Both the position numbers and the translations under genes were made by a program. Positions 25,485-33,188 of a stretch of 64,000 bases of DNA are shown in pieces. This stretch comes from Stackebrandtia albiflava. GTDB lineage: Bacteria > Actinomycetota > Actinomycetes > Mycobacteriales > Micromonosporaceae. The stretch lies in contig NZ_VLLL01000009.1 of the NCBI RefSeq assembly GCF_007994225.1, positions 62,001-126,000 of the forward strand, written 5' to 3'. Position 1 is the first letter of the stretch, and each line of letters begins with the position of its first letter. Under the pieces are notes generated by a model, which made no database searches, was not told the DNA's origin, and was given only the letters and a program-made list of their open reading frames with translations.

Positions 25485-27182
25485 TCAACTCCTGGCTCCC
25501 GCGGTCCTGCGCAGCCACATCGCGATCAGCTCCACGAGCATCACCACGCCGAACAGCATCAGGGTGATGAGGGTGACGGTGCCGAACTCCCTGACCCGGG
25601 ACGCCTGGAGCAGGTAGTAGCCGATGCCGCCCGCGCCGACGATGCCCAGCAGCGTCGCCGAGCGGATGTTGACGTCCAACTGGTACAGCAGGTGCCCGAT
25701 GACGGCGGGCAACGCCTGCGGCAGCGTCGCGGCGAAGAACACCTGGGACCGTGAGGCACCGGTGGCGCGGAGCGCCTGCTCCACACCGGGATCGACCTCC
25801 TCCACGGAGTCGGCCACCAGTTTGCCGAACAAACCGATGGCTCCGATCGACAACGCCAACGTCCCGGCGACCTCGCCGAGCCCGATCATGACGACGAACA
25901 CGATCGCCAGGATCAACTCCGGCACACCGCGCACGCACACGATGAACATCCGGAACACCTTGCCCAGCCACAGCCGGGGCGCGACGTTGCGGGCCGCGAG
26001 GACACCCACCGGCAACGCCAGGACCGCACCGATCAGGGTCGCGGCGAACGCGACCTGCACGGTGACGAACATGGCGTCGATCAACTCGGCGGACGGGACA
26101 CCGCCGGTGTCGGGCGGCCACAACCGGTCGAGGGTGTTGGCGATCCCCGACCCGGTCATGTCGAACAGGTCCCGTCCGACGAACCCGACCGATACCAGCA
26201 CGATCATGACGCCGACGAAGGTCCAGGCGAGCCGGGCGAACCGGCGGCCGCTCATCGGGACGCTGACCCGTCGCGCCGCGGCCGCGGTCCCCGCCGCGAC
26301 GCCGCGCCGGGCACGCCCCATCAGGCCCAGGATCCCGCCTCGGCGGGTGTCGGCCTGCGGACCGAGGATGGCACGCCGGATCGCCCCGGAGATCAACTCC
26401 ATCACGATGCACAGCGCCAGCACGACGAGCGCCAGTGCGATTCCGCGCGGATAGTTCAACGTCTCCAGCGCGTTCTTGATCTCCTTGCCGATGCCCGCCA
26501 CGCCCACGTAACCCAGGAGCACCGAGATCCGCAGGTTGATGTCGAGCCGGTGCATGGCGGTGGCGACGAACGACGGCATCACCTGCGGTAGGACGCCGCT
26601 GACCAGTTGTTGGAGCCGCCGGGCGCCGGTGGCGCGGATCGCGGTGCGGGGTCCCTCGTCGATCTGTTCGATCGCGTCGGCGTAGAGCTTGCCGATCATG
26701 CCGATGGAGTGCAGGCCCATGGCCAGCACACCGGGGATCACGCCGAGCCCGAACACCCGCACGAAGATGATCGCCAGCACCAGGTCGGGGATGGCGCGCA
26801 TGCTGACGATGACGGCCCGCGAGCCCAATCGGGTGACCCGGTTGCGGGTGGTGTTGCCGGCGGCCCAGAACGCCAACGGGATGCTCAGCACCATCGACAG
26901 CAGGGTCGCGGCGATGACGATCGCGAGGGTCTGGCCGATCAGGGCGAGCAGTTCGCCCGGCGGCGGGAAGTCCAGCGGCACCACCCGGCCGAGGAACTCC
27001 ACGGCGTTGTCGAAGCTGTCGATCAGAGTGGCGACGTTGATGCGGAGCGCGATGAGCGACCACACGCCGAAGCCCAGCAGTGCCAGGCCGACCGCGGTGG
27101 CCGCCATCGTGTTGACGCGGGGGACGGCCAGGGTGCGCCGGTGGGGTGCGGCGGTGCCCGGGGTCTTGGTGGGGGTGTCCAT
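25485..27182 (-). CDS. phnE: Fused PhnE-PhnE phosphonate-type ABC permease
   Basis: This 565-residue protein is two PhnE permease domains in one chain. Each half has a full set of membrane spans and its own EAA loop for the ATPase: EQIDEGPRTAIRATGARRL in the first half and EEVDPGVEQALRATGASRS in the second, followed in each by LPQ-xxP and a LDINLRISVLLGYVG or LDVNIRSATLLGIVG segment. In most bacteria PhnE is a single domain or two genes, so this is a fusion of the phnE1-phnE2 arrangement. It transports phosphonate, phosphite or phosphate across the membrane with PhnC and PhnD. It follows phnC by 6 nt. Confidence 0.9.
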   Translation of the reverse strand: MDTPTKTPGTAAPHRRTLAVPRVNTMAATAVGLALLGFGVWSLIALRINVATLIDSFDNAVEFLGRVVPLDFPPPGELLALIGQTLAIVIAATLLSMVLSIPLAFWAAGNTTRNRVTRLGSRAVIVSMRAIPDLVLAIIFVRVFGLGVIPGVLAMGLHSIGMIGKLYADAIEQIDEGPRTAIRATGARRLQQLVSGVLPQVMPSFVATAMHRLDINLRISVLLGYVGVAGIGKEIKNALETLNYPRGIALALVVLALCIVMELISGAIRRAILGPQADTRRGGILGLMGRARRGVAAGTAAAARRVSVPMSGRRFARLAWTFVGVMIVLVSVGFVGRDLFDMTGSGIANTLDRLWPPDTGGVPSAELIDAMFVTVQVAFAATLIGAVLALPVGVLAARNVAPRLWLGKVFRMFIVCVRGVPELILAIVFVVMIGLGEVAGTLALSIGAIGLFGKLVADSVEEVDPGVEQALRATGASRSQVFFAATLPQALPAVIGHLLYQLDVNIRSATLLGIVGAGGIGYYLLQASRVREFGTVTLITLMLFGVVMLVELIAMWLRRTAGARS

Positions 27183-27188
27183 GCCGGC

Positions 27189-28001
27189 CTACTCGGCGGC
27201 CGCGTCGGCGACGTTCTCGGCCCCGACGCGGGCGTAGATCGACATCGCGTCGGCGTGGTCGATGTCGGCCACCGGGGTGTCCATCACGACCCGCCCGGTG
27301 TGCAGGCCGACGATCCGGTCGCCCCAGGCCAGTGCCAGGTCCACCTGGTGGAGGCTGCACAGGACGGTCAGGTCGTCCTCGGTGGCGACGCGCTTGATGA
27401 GTTCCATGACCTGGTGCGACGACTCCGGGTCGAGCGAGGCGACGGGTTCGTCGGCGAGCAGGATCTCGGGTTCCTGAAGCATCGCGCGGGCGATGGCGAC
27501 ACGCTGCTGCTGGCCGCCGGAGAGGGTGTCGGCGCGCTGGAACGCCCGGTCCGCGAGGCCCACCCGGTCGAGTTGGTCGAGGGCCGCCTCGCGGATGCGT
27601 CTGGGGTAGGTCGGCAGCCCCAGACGCGGCCCCCTGAGCCGGGCGAGGGCACCGGTGCAGACGTTCTCCAGGACGGTGAGGGTCGGCACGAGGTGGAACT
27701 GCTGGAACACGAAGCCGATGCGGCCACGCAGTCTGCGCAACGCCTTGGGACGGGCGGCCGCGACGTCGACGCCCAGGACGTGGACGCTTCCCTCGGTCGG
27801 CAGTTGCAGCCCGTCGACGTGCCGCAGCAGTGTGGACTTCCCGGAGCCGGAGAGCCCCAGCAGCACGACGACCTCTCCGAACCGGGCCGACAGCGAGACG
27901 GAGTCCAGTGCTGTCACGTTCGGGGGGAATCGTTTGGTGACTCCGTCGAAGCGGACGGCCTCCCGGCCGCCGGTGTCGGAGTTGTCGTTCTGGCGTGTCA
28001 C
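27189..28001 (-). CDS. phnC: Phosphonate-type ABC transporter ATP-binding protein
   Basis: The 270-residue ATPase has Walker A GLSGSGKST, Q-loop VFQQFHLVPTLTV, signature LSGGQQQRVAIARAM, Walker B ILLADEPVASLD and the switch His in CSLHQVDLA, closely matching PhnC of phosphonate importers. The GTG at 28001 was chosen because AAGGAC precedes it by a few bases, and the frame upstream is proline-rich non-conserved sequence that includes the phnD-phnC hairpin. It is transcribed in the order phnD, phnC, phnE. No C-P lyase or phosphonatase gene lies in the window, so the substrate (phosphonate, phosphite or phosphate) is open. Confidence 0.92.
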   Translation of the reverse strand: MTRQNDNSDTGGREAVRFDGVTKRFPPNVTALDSVSLSARFGEVVVLLGLSGSGKSTLLRHVDGLQLPTEGSVHVLGVDVAAARPKALRRLRGRIGFVFQQFHLVPTLTVLENVCTGALARLRGPRLGLPTYPRRIREAALDQLDRVGLADRAFQRADTLSGGQQQRVAIARAMLQEPEILLADEPVASLDPESSHQVMELIKRVATEDDLTVLCSLHQVDLALAWGDRIVGLHTGRVVMDTPVADIDHADAMSIYARVGAENVADAAAE

Positions 28002-28038
28002 GTGGGTCCTTGCGGTGGGGGTGGGGGGTGGCGGGGTT

Positions 28039-28071
28039 CGTGGGGGCGGACCAGGGATGTCCGCCCCCACG
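28039..28071 (-). terminator. Hairpin between phnD and phnC
   Basis: A perfect 13-bp stem with a 7-nt loop (CGTGGGGGCGGAC, CAGGGAT, then the complement) begins 7 bp after the phnD stop and lies inside the operon. It probably acts as a partial terminator or an mRNA-protecting stem, giving more binding protein than membrane components. Confidence 0.75.
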
Positions 28072-28078
28072 AGGGAGG

Positions 28079-29026
28079 TCAGGCCGCCGAGCAGGCCTGC
28101 GCCTGCGTGGCCTCACAGACCTCGATGAGGCTGGTGTAGTAGTCGTCCTCGACCGTCTGCCAGCCCCAGATCCGCTGGTCGGTCAGGTCGCATTCGCCTT
28201 CGATGCAGTAACCGTTGGCGACGAGGTAGTCCTGGTTCGCCTGCTCGGCGAAGATCTTCGCGATCTTGTCCTTGAGGCCGGCCTCCAGGCCGTTGTACAT
28301 GGTGATGGGCGGTTCGGCGATGGTGTCGGACTTCCAGACGACCTTCAGGTCGCCCTCCTTGAGGTCGCCCTTCTCGATCAGGGTCGACTCGATCATGCTG
28401 TCGAGCGCGAATCCGGCGTCGCATTCGCCGCTGGCGACGTTCATGGCGGAGGCGTCGTGTCCGCCGGCGAGGTTCTCCTCCCAGTCGCCCATCTCGACAC
28501 CGGCGTCGAGCAGGCCCTTGACCGGGTACAGGTATCCCGAGGTGGAGCTGATGTCGACGAAGCAGAGCTTCTTGCCGGCGAACTCCTCGATCGACTCGAT
28601 GTCGCTGTCGGCGGGGACCACACCGTAGGACTGGTAACCGGGCTCGACGCCCTTCTCCTTGACCATCGCACCCAGCACCGAGATGTCCGAACCGGTCTGC
28701 ACCGCCTGGTAGTAGGCGAGGGCACCGTATTGGGCGATGTGGATCTTCCCGTTGCGCTGGCCCTCGATGACGGCCGCGTAGCTGGTGGCGGGCTGGAACT
28801 CGACGGGTATGCCGAGCTCCTCCTCCAGCATCTTGATGACCGGCGTGTAGGTGTTGCTGAGGTCGGTGCCCTCTTCGGCGGGGACGCCGGAGATCACCAG
28901 CGTCTCCGGGGTGACGCCCTCTCCGTCGTCGGAGGAGGTGTCGGCGCTCTCGCCGCAGGCGGCCAGCGCCAGGACGGCGGCGCCCGCGACCGCGGCGAGC
29001 CGCAACAGACTCTTGCGTGGTCTCAT
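28079..29026 (-). CDS. phnD: Phosphonate-type ABC transporter substrate-binding lipoprotein
   Basis: PhnD captures the ligand outside the membrane and delivers it to PhnC-PhnE. The 315-residue precursor has a signal peptide with lipobox LALAAC (Cys lipidated) followed by an acidic Ser/Asp linker, then the PhnD fold with ETLVISGVPAEEGTDLSNTY, QYGALAYYQAVQ and CFVDISSTSGYLYP, the last being the typical ligand-binding helix N-terminus. The ATG at 29026 follows AAGGAG. A GACCGCACG/CGTGCGGTC stem lies in the 5' untranslated region just upstream. First gene of the phnD-C-E operon. Confidence 0.92.
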   Translation of the reverse strand: MRPRKSLLRLAAVAGAAVLALAACGESADTSSDDGEGVTPETLVISGVPAEEGTDLSNTYTPVIKMLEEELGIPVEFQPATSYAAVIEGQRNGKIHIAQYGALAYYQAVQTGSDISVLGAMVKEKGVEPGYQSYGVVPADSDIESIEEFAGKKLCFVDISSTSGYLYPVKGLLDAGVEMGDWEENLAGGHDASAMNVASGECDAGFALDSMIESTLIEKGDLKEGDLKVVWKSDTIAEPPITMYNGLEAGLKDKIAKIFAEQANQDYLVANGYCIEGECDLTDQRIWGWQTVEDDYYTSLIEVCEATQAQACSAA

Positions 29027-29041
29027 GGGGGTCTCCTTGCG

Positions 29042-29063
29042 GACCGCACGTCGGCGTGCGGTC
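29042..29063 (-). promoter_or_regulatory. Stem-loop in the phnD leader
   Basis: GACCGCACG-TCGG-CGTGCGGTC forms a 9-bp stem with a TCGG loop starting 16 nt upstream of the phnD ATG. It may influence translation or mRNA stability. The rest of the phnD upstream region (to 29228) holds a palindromic TTAACCGGTT but no certain PHO box. Confidence 0.4.
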
Positions 29064-29228
29064 GGTGGGGGTACGGGGCGGTCCTGGTCCGCGAACGGCT
29101 TCCGCGGACGGCTCGCCGGCCTCTCGTGGTGCTCGGGGTGGTGGCTGGCGAAGCCGGACGGACGGACATTACCAAAGAACGACGGGGGCAACCGGTTAAC
29201 GACTGGTCGTCACGGGCACGGCCGGGCG

Positions 29229-29984
29229 TCAGTCGAACAACAGGTACACGCCGACGCCCAGTCCATAGCAGACGATGAACGCCCGCAGCACGTTCTGCGG
29301 AAGGCGACGCGCGAGTTTGGACCCGAGGAATCCTCCGACGACCGTGGCCGGGGCCAGCACCAGGACCGCCGTCCACACGACCGGCGCGATCAGCCCGTAG
29401 ACGAGCACGGTCACCAGGCCCACCACCGCCGACAGGGCGTTCTTCACCGCCGACACCCGCGCCAGGGAGTCCGGCAGGACCAGGGCGAGACCGGCGACGA
29501 GCATGACCCCCAACGCCGCCCCGAAGTAGCCGCCGTAGAGGCTGCCGACGCCGGTCAACACGTGGAGCAGCACGGTGCGGCGGCGAGACGACATGTCGTG
29601 CGGCTGGCCGACGAGGGTCCTGATCCGCTTCTGGAGCGCCAGCAGCAGGGCCGCCATGATGACCAGGAACGGCACGATCGCCTCGAAGGCCGCCGCCGGT
29701 GTGAACAGCAGCAGCGCCGTGCCGCCGAGTGCCCCCAGGATCGCGGTGGGGAACAGGGTGAGCGTGCGGCGTCGCTGCCCGGACAGGTCGGCGCGGCTTC
29801 CGAACGCCGCGGCCACGTAGCCGGGGAAGACCGACAGCGAGTTGGTGACGTTGGCCGACACCGGTGGCAGTCCGGTGCCCAGCAGCGCCGGGTAGGTGAT
29901 GAGCGATCCGCCGCCCGCGAGGGCGTTGACGGCGCCCGCGGTGAGACCGGCGGCCACCAGCAGCACGGTCGAGGTGAGGTCCAT
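29229..29984 (-). CDS. TauE/SafE-family anion transporter
   Basis: This is a 251-residue membrane protein with about eight spans and the TauE/SafE (DUF81) signature: LLVAAGLTAGAVNALAGGGS at the N-terminus, ANVTNSLSVFPGYVAAAFG, and GGYFGAALGVMLVAGLAL with VSAVKNALSAVVG in the second half, a repeat of the first. Family members export or import sulfite, sulfonates or related organic anions. The ATG at 29984 is in the conserved position. The start is only 24 bp from the 5' end of the divergent rnpB gene, so the two promoters overlap. Confidence 0.86.
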   Translation of the reverse strand: MDLTSTVLLVAAGLTAGAVNALAGGGSLITYPALLGTGLPPVSANVTNSLSVFPGYVAAAFGSRADLSGQRRRTLTLFPTAILGALGGTALLLFTPAAAFEAIVPFLVIMAALLLALQKRIRTLVGQPHDMSSRRRTVLLHVLTGVGSLYGGYFGAALGVMLVAGLALVLPDSLARVSAVKNALSAVVGLVTVLVYGLIAPVVWTAVLVLAPATVVGGFLGSKLARRLPQNVLRAFIVCYGLGVGVYLLFD

Positions 29985-29996
29985 GGGCGAAGAGAC

Positions 29997-30002
29997 TACG
30001 AT
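29997..30002 (+). promoter_or_regulatory. rnpB -10 element
   Basis: TACGAT ends 7 bp before base 30009, where the first base pair of the RNase P RNA P1 stem begins. The -35 region falls within the first codons of the divergent TauE/SafE gene and is a poor match to consensus. Confidence 0.6.
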
Positions 30003-30008
30003 TGTCGA

Positions 30009-30413
30009 GGCGGACGAGCCAGCCAGGTGGCCGCGGCGGGGTGTTCTGCACACCGTCGAGGAACGTCCGGACTCCACAGGGCAGGGTGGTTGTTAACGGC
30101 AACCCGGGGCGACCCGCGGGAAAGTGCCACAGAGAACAGACCGCCCGCACTGGTTGCGGGTAAGGGTGAAACGGTGGTGTAAGAGACCACCAGCGCCCCC
30201 GGTGACGGGGGCGGCTCGGTAAACCCCACCTGGAGCAAGGTCAAGAGGAGCCCTCGGGCTCTGCGCGGACGTGTGAGGGCTGCCCGCCCGAGTCCGCGGG
30301 TAGACCGCTGGAGCGGACCGGCGACGGTTCGCCTAGATGGATGGCCACCGGCCGGGACAACGCGGTGACGCGTCCCGGTCACAGAATCCGGCGTACCGGC
30401 CGGCTCGTCCGCC
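30009..30413 (+). ncRNA. rnpB: RNase P RNA, bacterial type A
   Basis: This is the catalytic RNA of RNase P, which removes 5' leaders from precursor tRNAs. The ends are fixed by the P1 stem: GGCGGACGAGCC at 30009-30020 pairs exactly with GGCTCGTCCGCC at 30402-30413. Between them are the universally conserved blocks GAGGAACGTCCGGACTCC (30059 onward), AGTGCCACAGAGAA, GGTAAGGGTGAAACGGTGG, GTAAACCCCACCTGGAGCAA and, near the 3' end, AGATGGATGGCCACCG and CACAGAATCCGGCGTAC. Length and loops fit actinobacterial type A RNAs. Confidence 0.96.
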
Positions 30414-30423
30414 CCGCCATCGA

Positions 30424-30444
30424 CCGCCGACGCCCGGCCGGCGG
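30424..30444 (+). terminator. Possible rnpB terminator
   Basis: CCGCCG (30424-30429) and CGGCGG (30439-30444) form a short GC stem 11 nt after the 3' end of the RNA. It is weak evidence alone. The 210 bp from here to the next gene show no supported gene. Confidence 0.35.
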
Positions 30445-30654
30445 GGTGGTCTTCCGACGCCACGTCGTCCCTTCTCCCCCACCGTCGTGGCTCGCATCGG
30501 CGCGCCACCCCTCCTGCGCTCCGCGCCTCGCCCGGTCTTCGCGGCCGAGTCCGAGGAAGCGGGCGTGTCCCCGGACAGGGGGCGGATACGGTCCTAGGCT
30601 CACCCCGGACGAATCATCACAGTGAGTCATCACACGAGGACGGGGAGTGCGGTC

Positions 30655-31782
30655 ATGATGTCCGGGATGGGGTCACGAGGTGCCCGGTCGGTCCGTGCGG
30701 CGGGCACGGTCCTGGCGGTCACGGGCATCGTCACGCTGGTGGGAGGGCTGTTGGCGGCACCGGCGAGCCTGGCCGCCCAGGACCGGGTCGCCGAGAGCAC
30801 CCTGGTCGAGCTGACCGTCACACCGATACCGGTCATCCCGGTGGAGGGGTTCGACGGCGCCTACGGCACCGCCGGCACCCCCGACACGGGAGCGCCCTCG
30901 GACCACGTCGACGGCGACTTCAGCGACCCCGACGGGGTGCTCGATCTGGTCACCGTCAACGGCACCCAGGTGGTGGAGACGTCCTGGGACGCCGCGTCCG
31001 GCCAACTGACCACCCGAGGCAACGCGACCGGGTTCGAGTTCGACTACAACGGCGTCGACGACTTCCTGACCGCCGGATCGGTGGACTCCTACGCGCGCTG
31101 CGTGGACGGCCAGGCCGCGGCGCTCGCCTACGCCCGCACCGACGCGGTGCAGTTCATGGTCCTCGGGCAGAGCATCCCCTATTACGTCCCGACCGAGATC
31201 GCGGTCACCGGGGCGGACCTCAACATGCCGGGAGTGGCCGGTGGCACCGTCACGGTGCTGGGTCAGGCGGTGGAGAACGTCGTCAACGAGCCCGAGCAGA
31301 CCAGCGCGGAGGCGTACCTGGAGTACACCGCCACCGCGGAGCTGTACGACGAGAACGGCGACCTGGTGTACTCCGGACCGCTGTTCGACCTGACGGTGGG
31401 ACACGTGAAGGTCGAGTGCCAGGCACCCGTCGACCCGCAGACGCCGAGCGAGACGCCGACCACGCCCACCGATCCGCCCACCACACCGACCGAGACACCG
31501 TCGGAATCTCCAAGCGAGACACCCACCTCACCCACGGAGACACCGTCCGAGTCGCCGAGCGAGACACCGACCACGCCCACCGAGACACCCTCGGAGTCCC
31601 CGAGCGCGTCGGAGTCGACGCCGCCCACCGGGCCGGACACCACGCCGCCCGCCGGTGGCGGCCCCGGCGACGGCTTGCCGGTGACCGGCGGACCGGTCGG
31701 CATCCTGCTGGCGGCCGGTACGGCCGCCACCGTGTCGGGGCTGCTGCTGTTGTGGGCGAGTCGTCGCCGGTTGCGAGGTTGA
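30655..31782 (+). CDS. LPXTG-type cell-wall protein with Thr/Ser/Pro/Glu stalk
   Basis: The 375-residue precursor has a signal peptide (TVLAVTGIVTLVGGLLAAPA), a globular beta-rich domain of about 230 residues (with DFSDPDGVLDLVTVNGTQVV and EAYLEYTATAELYDENGD), a stalk of 15-residue repeats (TETPSESPSETPTTP type) at about residues 260-325, and a sorting signal: LPVTG, a hydrophobic helix and RRRLRG. Sortase should link it to peptidoglycan. No sortase gene is in the window. The ATG at 30655 has GGGGAG 7 nt upstream. Function of the globular domain is unknown; it may be an adhesin or envelope protein. Confidence 0.85.
   Translation: MMSGMGSRGARSVRAAGTVLAVTGIVTLVGGLLAAPASLAAQDRVAESTLVELTVTPIPVIPVEGFDGAYGTAGTPDTGAPSDHVDGDFSDPDGVLDLVTVNGTQVVETSWDAASGQLTTRGNATGFEFDYNGVDDFLTAGSVDSYARCVDGQAAALAYARTDAVQFMVLGQSIPYYVPTEIAVTGADLNMPGVAGGTVTVLGQAVENVVNEPEQTSAEAYLEYTATAELYDENGDLVYSGPLFDLTVGHVKVECQAPVDPQTPSETPTTPTDPPTTPTETPSESPSETPTSPTETPSESPSETPTTPTETPSESPSASESTPPTGPDTTPPAGGGPGDGLPVTGGPVGILLAAGTAATVSGLLLLWASRRRLRG
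31489..31610 (+). repeat. 45-bp tandem repeat coding for wall stalk
   Basis: Three units (31489, 31534 and 31579, the last partial) encode TETPSESPSETPT-x-P. Synonymous differences between units show the repeat is not very recent. Confidence 0.8.
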
Positions 31783-31788
31783 CGGCGG

Positions 31789-31825
31789 CGGCGAGGGGTT
31801 CCGTCGTGGACGGAACCCCTCGCCG
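31789..31825 (+). terminator. Hairpin terminator after the first LPXTG gene
   Basis: A perfect 17-bp stem with a GTG loop (CGGCGAGGGGTTCCGTC, then its complement) begins 6 bp after the stop codon. Confidence 0.85.
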
Positions 31826-31970
31826 TAGACCGGTCGTCCACAGAAGATCCGCCACGAAGGTCGCAATGGGGCCGCCCGACTCGCCCTTTTCCGACACACC
31901 CACCCGTTTTCAGGTTAATGTCCGATTCGGCACCGATTCTGGTATCCGACGAAAGCGGGGAATCAACGAC

Positions 31971-32552
31971 ATGTCACGGACGACTGCGCCCGGTGCGCCG
32001 AGGGCGGGAACACTGCTCGTCATCACCGGAACCATCGCGCTCATCGGGGGACTGCTGCTACCGGGTGCGAGTCAGGCGACCTCGCCCTGGGAGGACTTCG
32101 ATCCCCTCAGCGGCGGCACGGGGTCGGAGTTCGGGGACGGCGAGTGGAAGACGAAGACGCCTCACCCGACGAAGACGCACACCCACCACCCGACGAAGTC
32201 ACCGACCGACAAGCCGACCGATCACCCGACCAAGACCCACACCCACCACCCGACGAAGTCGCCGACCGACAAGCCGACCAAGACGCACTCGCCACACCCG
32301 ACCAAGTCCCCGACGGAGACGCCGACCGACACTCCGTCGACTCCGCCGACGAAGTCGCCGACCGAGACCCCCTCGACCGACGGCCCCGAGACGGATACGC
32401 CACCGGTGCACCACGACGTCCCGCCGGACGACGAGCAGCGGCTGCCGACCACCGGCGCGCCCAGCGGCGTCGTCGCGGCGGCGGGCGCCACGGCGCTACT
32501 GGCCGGCCTGCTGGTCCTGTGGCGGACCCGTCGCGACCGGCCCGCCGGCTGA
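31971..32552 (+). CDS. LPXTG-type cell-wall protein with His/Lys/Thr/Pro-rich repeats
   Basis: The 193-residue precursor has a signal peptide (LLVITGTIALIGGLLLPGASQA), almost no globular domain, a long stalk with two copies of HPTKTHTHHPTKSPTDKPT and further HPTK/PTE units, then the sorting signal LPTTG, a hydrophobic segment (VVAAAGATALLAGLLVLW) and RTRRDR. The mature protein would be an extended, positively charged, histidine-rich rod on the wall; metal binding or matrix-like roles are conceivable but not shown. The ATG at 31971 has a GGGGA 9 nt before it. Its last 57 bases overlap the antisense 3' end of the MarR gene. Confidence 0.83.
   Translation: MSRTTAPGAPRAGTLLVITGTIALIGGLLLPGASQATSPWEDFDPLSGGTGSEFGDGEWKTKTPHPTKTHTHHPTKSPTDKPTDHPTKTHTHHPTKSPTDKPTKTHSPHPTKSPTETPTDTPSTPPTKSPTETPSTDGPETDTPPVHHDVPPDDEQRLPTTGAPSGVVAAAGATALLAGLLVLWRTRRDRPAG
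32163..32282 (+). repeat. 60-bp tandem repeat, His/Lys/Pro-rich
   Basis: Two 60-bp units (32163-32222 and 32223-32282) encode HPTKTHTHHPTKSPTDKPT plus one residue. They differ at only a few positions, pointing to a fairly recent duplication; degenerate HPTK/PTE units follow to about 32370. Confidence 0.8.
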
Positions 32553-33125
32553 TCCCGCCCCGCCCGGCACACCCGGTTCCGTGGGTGTGCCGGGCGGCGT
32601 CCCGACCCGGTCGGTCAGGTCCGCCAGCAGCAGCGCCAACAGTTCCGCGAGTGTGTCGCGCTGATCGCGGCCGAGGCCGGCGAGCAGGTCGTCCTCCCGG
32701 TGGAGGATGGCGGAGACCGTCTCGTCGACCAGGGCGTGGCCGGCCTCGGTGAGGCCGACCACGACGGTCCGGGGGCGGCCGCCCGGAAGTTCGCGCGTCA
32801 CCAGGCCCCGCTCCTCGGCACGGTTCACCCGTTGGGAGACGGCGCCGGCGGTCACCAGGCATCGGGCGGCGAGTTCGCGCGTGGCGAGCCGGTGGGGCGG
32901 GCCTGCGCGCCGCAGCGTGCTCAACAGGTCGAGGGTCGCCGGGTCGACGTCGTGCCGGGCGAGGAGTCGTCGCCGGTCGTCGGCGAGGAGTTTGGCGATC
33001 CTCCACAGTGGCGTTATGACGAGTATCGAGTCAACGGGCAGCTCCGGGCCCTCCCTGCGCCAGGCCGCGGCGATGTCGGCGGGCGAGACGTGGGCGGGCG
33101 GGTCGAGCGGGTACCGGTCGGTCAT
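32496..33125 (-). CDS. MarR-family transcriptional regulator
   Basis: The 209-residue protein has the MarR winged helix: TLDLLSTLRRAGPPHRLATRELAARC as recognition region, TAGAVSQRVNRAEERGLVTRE and the wing PGGRPRTVVVGLTEAG. The ATG at 33125 is the conserved-length start. A Gly/Pro-rich tail of about 35 residues (GTPPGTPTEPGVPGGAG and on) follows the last helix and is encoded opposite the sorting signal of the LPXTG gene, so the tail may have arisen through loss of an earlier stop. It is divergent from an SDR gene across 63 bp with an ATTTAG-CC-CTAAAT palindrome, and probably represses that gene and itself. Confidence 0.83.
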   Translation of the reverse strand: MTDRYPLDPPAHVSPADIAAAWRREGPELPVDSILVITPLWRIAKLLADDRRRLLARHDVDPATLDLLSTLRRAGPPHRLATRELAARCLVTAGAVSQRVNRAEERGLVTRELPGGRPRTVVVGLTEAGHALVDETVSAILHREDDLLAGLGRDQRDTLAELLALLLADLTDRVGTPPGTPTEPGVPGGAGSAGGPVATGPPQDQQAGQ

Positions 33126-33139
33126 TTGCACCCCTGTAT

Positions 33140-33153
33140 ATTTAGCCCTAAAT
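33140..33153. promoter_or_regulatory. Candidate MarR operator
   Basis: ATTTAG-CC-CTAAAT is a perfect palindrome in the 63-bp MarR/SDR divergent region, overlapping a TATATT -10-like hexamer (33137-33142); a related TTTAGCGCTGAA follows. The AT-rich block is striking in this GC-rich sequence. Confidence 0.7.
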
Positions 33154-33188
33154 TTAGCGCTGAACAACGAACCTACCGGGAGCATTCT

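Noticed and set aside
24961-28116. 1051-codon minus-strand frame over the phn operon
   Set aside because: Composition is Arg/Pro/Gly-rich without motifs, while the overlapping frames encode PhnC and the PhnE fusion with full motifs.
29027-29228. PHO box upstream of phnD
   Set aside because: GTTAACCG and GTTGCCCC lie 8 bp apart, not the 11-bp phase of PhoP direct repeats.
30337-30633. Several 80-95 codon frames just after rnpB on both strands
   Set aside because: They start inside the RNase P RNA or lack ribosome sites and have shadow-like composition.
31434-32370. CRISPR-like repeats
   Set aside because: The repeats are in-frame codon repeats for Thr/Pro-rich stalks, with no unique spacers.
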